In this document: in pieces, positions 60,132 to 64,000 of the stretch
Numbering within the stretch: the first letter of the stretch is position 1
Layout of the letters: each line of letters opens with the position of its first letter
Program-made: the position numbers and the translations under genes
Assembly (NCBI RefSeq): GCF_010500865.1
Contig: NZ_JAAAWN010000008.1
Coordinates: 1 to 64,000 of the forward strand
Reading direction: 5' to 3'
Length of the DNA: 64,000 nucleotides
Source of the DNA: Alteromonas profundi
Lineage (GTDB): Bacteria; Pseudomonadota; Gammaproteobacteria; Enterobacterales; Alteromonadaceae
Notes under the pieces: generated by a model
Seen by the model: the letters and a program-made list of their open reading frames with translations, nothing else
Database searches by the model: none
What the model was told of the DNA's origin: nothing

Positions 60132-61802
60132 TTAAGACTCACCCGCATGTACATCTTTCATCGAACGGCCAGACGGGTCTGCATTATTTTTAAAGCTTTC
60201 GTCCCATTCTAGGGCTTCAACGGTACTACAAGCGATAGATTTACCCCCAGGTACACAATGAGCTGCACTTTCCTGTGGGAAGTAACCTTCGAAGATTGTA
60301 CGGTAATAGTAGCCTTCCTTCGTATCCGGCGTGTTCACCGGAAAACGGAACTCGGCGGTAGCAAGTTGCTGGTCAGTTACTTGTTGCCCCACAAAGTCTC
60401 TAATAGAGTCAATCCAAGAGTAACCTACACCATCGCCAAACTGTTCTTTTTGACGCCAAAGTACTTCGGCCGGAAGCGTATCGCCATTGTCAAAAGCTTT
60501 ACGTAAAATCCATTTTTCCATTTTACCGTCTAAACACATCTTATCCTGTGGATTAAGGCGCATCGCTACGTCAATGAAGTTTTTATCGAGGAAGGGAACA
60601 CGCGCTTCAACACCCCATGCTGAGGTTGCTTTATTAGCACGCGCACAATCGAACATATGCAGACGGTCTAACTTACGTACCGTTTCTTCATGAAATTCTT
60701 TCGCGTTAGGCGCTTTGTGGAAGTAAAGGTAGCCGCCAAAAATCTCATCAGCACCTTCACCCGACAACACCATCTTAATTCCCATGGCCTTAATTTTTCG
60801 GCTCATAAGGTACATAGGTGTGGCTGCTCGGATAGTAGTTGTGTCGTAGGTTTCCAAGTGGAAAATAACGTCACGAATAGCATCTAAACCTTCTTGAATG
60901 GTAAAGTGAATTTCATGATGCACTGTACCAATCATATCAGCAACTTTCTTCGCTGCTTTTAAATCAGGGGCGCCTTCTAAACCTACAGCAAAGCTGTGTA
61001 AACGAGGCCACCAAGCGTCAGATTTATCTTCGTCTTCAACCCGTTTAGCCACATATTTTGCCGCCACGGCAGATACCAGTGAGGAATCTAAGCCACCTGA
61101 AAGCAATACTGCGTAGGGTACATCAGACATCATATGTGATTTTACTGATTTTTCGAACGCAACACGAAGGTCATCTAAGTTAGTGCTATTGTCTTTAACC
61201 GCATCGTATTCCATCCAGTCACGCTGGTAGTACTTAGTAACTTTACCTTCTTTGCTCCATAAGTAATGGCCCGGAGGGAATTCACTGATGGTTTTACAGA
61301 TTGGGGCTAACGCTTTCATTTCTGACGAAACATAAAAATTGCCATGCTCATCGTAACCTGTGTACAAAGGAATTATACCTATGTGATCTCGGGCAATAAG
61401 ATAGGCGTCTTGAGATTCATCATAAAGTACAAAGGCAAACATGCCTTCTAGGTCATCAATAAATTCGATGCCTTTTTCCTGAAACAGGGGCAAAATAACT
61501 TCGCAATCTGAACGGGTTTTAAATTCGTACGGCTGGGCTAAATTTGCTGCTAATTGCTTGTGATTATAAATTTCACCATTGACAGCAAGCACTTTGTTGC
61601 CATCTTGGCTTATCAGCGGCTGGGCGCCAGTATCAACATCTACAATAGCCAATCTTTCGTGACAAAGAATGGTATTGTCATTATTCCAGATTCCCGACCA
61701 GTCAGGGCCACGGTGGCGCAAAAGTTTTGATAAATCGAGGGCTCGGGTTCTGAGTTCAGACACATCGGTTTTGATATCAAGGATACCGAAAATACCACAC
61801 AT
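60132..61802 (-). CDS. asnB: Asparagine synthase B (glutamine-hydrolysing)
   Basis: 556 aa. Nucleophile Cys2 in MCGIFGILDI and glutaminase residues in RHRGPDWSG and AVNGEIYNH; the synthetase half has the PP-loop LLSGGLDSSLVSAV and SGEGADEIFGGYLYFH. Makes asparagine from aspartate with glutamine and ATP. Length matches E. coli AsnB. Confidence 0.97.
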   Translation of the reverse strand: MCGIFGILDIKTDVSELRTRALDLSKLLRHRGPDWSGIWNNDNTILCHERLAIVDVDTGAQPLISQDGNKVLAVNGEIYNHKQLAANLAQPYEFKTRSDCEVILPLFQEKGIEFIDDLEGMFAFVLYDESQDAYLIARDHIGIIPLYTGYDEHGNFYVSSEMKALAPICKTISEFPPGHYLWSKEGKVTKYYQRDWMEYDAVKDNSTNLDDLRVAFEKSVKSHMMSDVPYAVLLSGGLDSSLVSAVAAKYVAKRVEDEDKSDAWWPRLHSFAVGLEGAPDLKAAKKVADMIGTVHHEIHFTIQEGLDAIRDVIFHLETYDTTTIRAATPMYLMSRKIKAMGIKMVLSGEGADEIFGGYLYFHKAPNAKEFHEETVRKLDRLHMFDCARANKATSAWGVEARVPFLDKNFIDVAMRLNPQDKMCLDGKMEKWILRKAFDNGDTLPAEVLWRQKEQFGDGVGYSWIDSIRDFVGQQVTDQQLATAEFRFPVNTPDTKEGYYYRTIFEGYFPQESAAHCVPGGKSIACSTVEALEWDESFKNNADPSGRSMKDVHAGES

Positions 61803-62183
61803 ATAACGGATTCTCTCTGTTCACTTGTTAAAAAATAATTGGAATATTCTGTCGATTACGCTTTAAAGCGTGCGAAGGTATTATTGGTATTTTTGTTTGA
61901 CTCTTTCGCTTGCCCTTGAATGTGCCAGTCTGACAGGAAATTGCAAGTATATTATGATGAGAAAATGGAAATTGTTGGGTGAAAGGTAGAGTTTTTACTG
62001 CATTGCTACTTAGAACGGTTAAAAAATATAAAAACAGGGTGTGGCGGCTTAAAGAATACTGGGTGCTTAACCCTTGCTTCGAAAGTAGGGAAAAAAGAAA
62101 AGGGCTGTATAATGTTAAATTTTGGTATCAACGCCCCGCAAAGTAGAAATCTAAGCAGGGCGAGAAACACTAGAAAAAAGAAC
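61803..62183. other. Intergenic region asnB/M28 peptidase
   Basis: No gene seen. It should contain the asnB promoter. A near-palindromic CGCCCTGC/GCGGGGCG pairing (about 62136-62163) downstream of the peptidase could be a weak terminator; a T-tract is missing. Confidence 0.4.
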
Positions 62184-63845
62184 CTAATTTTTACGCTGGA
62201 ATTCGCTACTGGATTTCCAGTTAGGCCATTGTTCAGCATTGGCCACTTGCACCCCGACATCGAATAACATTTGGGTGTCTTCCACAATGCCACCAAGATC
62301 CCACTCATCGCGATATTCATCGCAAACTTGGTGATAGCAACCAGTATCAATCACTTTCATACGTTTGCGATAGGTAGCTGTAGCTTCATCAATGGGCTCA
62401 TCACCACCTTCTGCATAAAGTGCCGGGATACCTTGTTTAGCAAAGCTAAAGTGATCTGAGCGATAATAATAACCTGCTTCAGGCTTATCTTCTTGGGTAA
62501 GTGTTCGGCCTTGTTTTGTGGCCGCCACGTTAAGGTAGTCTTCTAATTCCGATTTACCCATTCCTACCACTGCAACATTCTTGGTTTTACCCAATACATT
62601 CATGGCATCCATGTTTATATTTGCCACTGTATTTTCAATCGGTATAACAGGGTTTTCTGCATAGTATTTACTACCGAGTAAGCCTTGTTCTTCCGCCGTA
62701 ACAAAAAGGAAGCTAACTGAGCGCTTAGGCGCAGGGCTCAATGATGCGTACGCCTCAGCCATGGCTAACATAGCGGCAGTACCTGTAGCGTTATCGCGCG
62801 CGCCATTGTAAATCTGATCGCCTTCTTTGCTTTCATCTTTTCCCAGGTGATCCCAATGTGCGGTATAAATAATATGCTCATCTGGCTTTTCAGACCCAGG
62901 CAATGTGGCCATCACGTTATGGCTAGTAGATTGCTTGAAGCTGTTATTTACGGTTACCGAGGCTTTGATATCCATGCTTTGATGATAAGGGCCTTGGTTG
63001 GCTTTGTCTTTTTCGGCATTAAAGTCGAGGCCTGCATCGGCAAATACTTTCTTCGCCGCATCTAACGTTAGCCACCCTTCAACGGCAACGCGACTTGCCC
63101 CCTTATCTTTGCTTAGCAAGCCATATTGTGGGCCGCTCCAACTGTTTGCCACAACCGACCAACCATAGGACGCCGGGGCTGCTTCATGTACAATAATTGC
63201 TGCTGCCGCACCCTGGCGGCTGGCTTCTTCGTATTTGTAGCTCCAACGCCCATAATACGTCATGGTAGAACCCTGAAACTTATCGCCTTCAGGGTTTGCA
63301 AAGCCGGGGTCGTTAATTAGAATGACGACAGTTTTTCCTTTAACATCAACCCCTTCATAATCATTCCAGTTATATTCTGGCGCGTTGATACCATAGCCTA
63401 CAAAAACTAACTCAGTGTCATTTACGGTCACCTGAGATTGCTCTCGTTTTGAAGAGGCCACCATGTCTTGTTTATATTTAAATTGGTTCTTACCAATCTG
63501 CATGGTCATAGCAGGGTCGGCGGTAATCTCCATTAAAGCAACTTCTTGCAGATAACTATCGCCATTAGTGGGGCGTAAGCCCGCTTGTTGTAATTTTTTT
63601 GTTAGGTAGGCGAGGGTCTTTTCTTCTCCAATTGTAGTGGGCAAGCGTCCTTCAAACTCATCGGAAGAAAGTACTTTTAACGGTTCACGGATATCACTAT
63701 CACTAATAGAGGCATAAACGTGTTCAAAATTTGATTCCGCTGGTTCGTTTACGTTTTGCGAAGTTGACGGGGTATCTTGCGGTGAACAGGCACTTATCCC
63801 CAAAAATGTGGGGATAAGTAGAAACGGTAAAAACATTTTTTTCAT
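62184..63845 (-). CDS. M28 family metallopeptidase, lipoprotein
   Basis: 553 aa. Lipobox LGISAC (Cys20) gives a lipoprotein signal; no Asp at +2, so outer-membrane sorting is plausible. A PA-type inserted domain (about 130-270) precedes the peptidase domain with zinc ligands in TAHWDHLGK, GARDNATGTAAM, AEEQGLLGS, NINMDAMN and RSDHFSF. This is the usual double-zinc aminopeptidase set. It probably degrades peptides at the cell surface. Confidence 0.92.
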   Translation of the reverse strand: MKKMFLPFLLIPTFLGISACSPQDTPSTSQNVNEPAESNFEHVYASISDSDIREPLKVLSSDEFEGRLPTTIGEEKTLAYLTKKLQQAGLRPTNGDSYLQEVALMEITADPAMTMQIGKNQFKYKQDMVASSKREQSQVTVNDTELVFVGYGINAPEYNWNDYEGVDVKGKTVVILINDPGFANPEGDKFQGSTMTYYGRWSYKYEEASRQGAAAAIIVHEAAPASYGWSVVANSWSGPQYGLLSKDKGASRVAVEGWLTLDAAKKVFADAGLDFNAEKDKANQGPYHQSMDIKASVTVNNSFKQSTSHNVMATLPGSEKPDEHIIYTAHWDHLGKDESKEGDQIYNGARDNATGTAAMLAMAEAYASLSPAPKRSVSFLFVTAEEQGLLGSKYYAENPVIPIENTVANINMDAMNVLGKTKNVAVVGMGKSELEDYLNVAATKQGRTLTQEDKPEAGYYYRSDHFSFAKQGIPALYAEGGDEPIDEATATYRKRMKVIDTGCYHQVCDEYRDEWDLGGIVEDTQMLFDVGVQVANAEQWPNWKSSSEFQRKN

Positions 63846-64000
63846 TGTTAGTCTTTGTTTGTTTTACAATGTTTAGCAGTATATGTAAAACCACTATGTA
63901 ACCCAATAGGTAGTATGAAATTCGATGCAATGCCGTGGTGTCAACGCACCCTTTACACACATGCAGCCAAGCCCGTATTGGATGTTTTGTCGTTTTACCG

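Noticed and set aside
62006-62350. 114-aa minus-strand frame overlapping the M28 peptidase end
   Set aside because: It overlaps the peptidase in another frame and lacks a start signal and motifs.

Overview
The window looks like chromosomal DNA of a marine gammaproteobacterium of the Alteromonas/Alteromonadaceae type. This is inferred from gene content and order: smrB-prmB-aroC, yeaG-yeaH-spoVR, rnfABCDGE-nth, a Na+-type motor protein (MotY), paired TonB receptors with a FecI/FecR cassette, and close full-length likeness of YeaG, YeaH and PrmB to enterobacterial proteins. No species can be fixed from sequence reading alone.

Layout. 1-752: 3' part of a REP-associated tyrosine transposase, followed by a gene-free stretch with spaced short repeats. 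1084-8630: an ABC export operon (micro-ORF, membrane-fusion protein, ATPase, two FtsX-type permeases, NtrC-type response regulator, NtrY-like kinase) preceded by two operator-like inverted repeats. 8742-9057: a tiny membrane protein behind one Fur-like and two FNR-like sites. 9076-13025: smrB, prmB, aroC and an MFS transporter. 13037-17891: the spoVR/yeaH/yeaG stress trio. 18045-19385: sodB and grxD. 19700-27149: two paralogous TonB receptors around an ECF sigma/FecR pair; both receptors carry lesions. 27288-32613: bfd, peroxiredoxin, RNase T, motY, glpQ-gloA and a cold-shock gene. 33217-40901: a diguanylate cyclase, a ToxR-type regulator divergent from an S15/CocE-type hydrolase, and an ECF sigma factor with a membrane partner. 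40991-44585: a GNAT enzyme, a decayed nth fragment, a serine hydrolase and intact nth. 44632-50700: the complete rnf operon. 50888-51069: two tRNA-Asn genes. 51070-52154: a 1.1-kb gene-free region with DnaA-box-like and GATC motifs. 52155-57502: MATE-uvrB, a LysR regulator and two small paralogous membrane proteins. 57624-63845: queC, queE, a periplasmic binding protein, asnB and an M28 lipoprotein peptidase.

Main points. (1) The first TonB receptor carries four copies of a 7-nt repeat at its 3' end that throw the reading frame off; two copies would restore the normal beta-barrel C-terminus, so this is a candidate phase-variable switch or a recent lesion. (2) Its STN-containing paralogue has an in-frame amber stop. 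(3) The ABC/two-component operon appears self-controlled through palindromes at its head. (4) The 41-aa membrane protein has two FNR-like sites, one placed as in a class II activated promoter. (5) A degraded copy of the 3' end of nth flanks a serine hydrolase gene. (6) Two overlapping small membrane genes (56802-57502) are paralogues of unknown function. No CRISPR array, prophage or recognisable defence system was seen.
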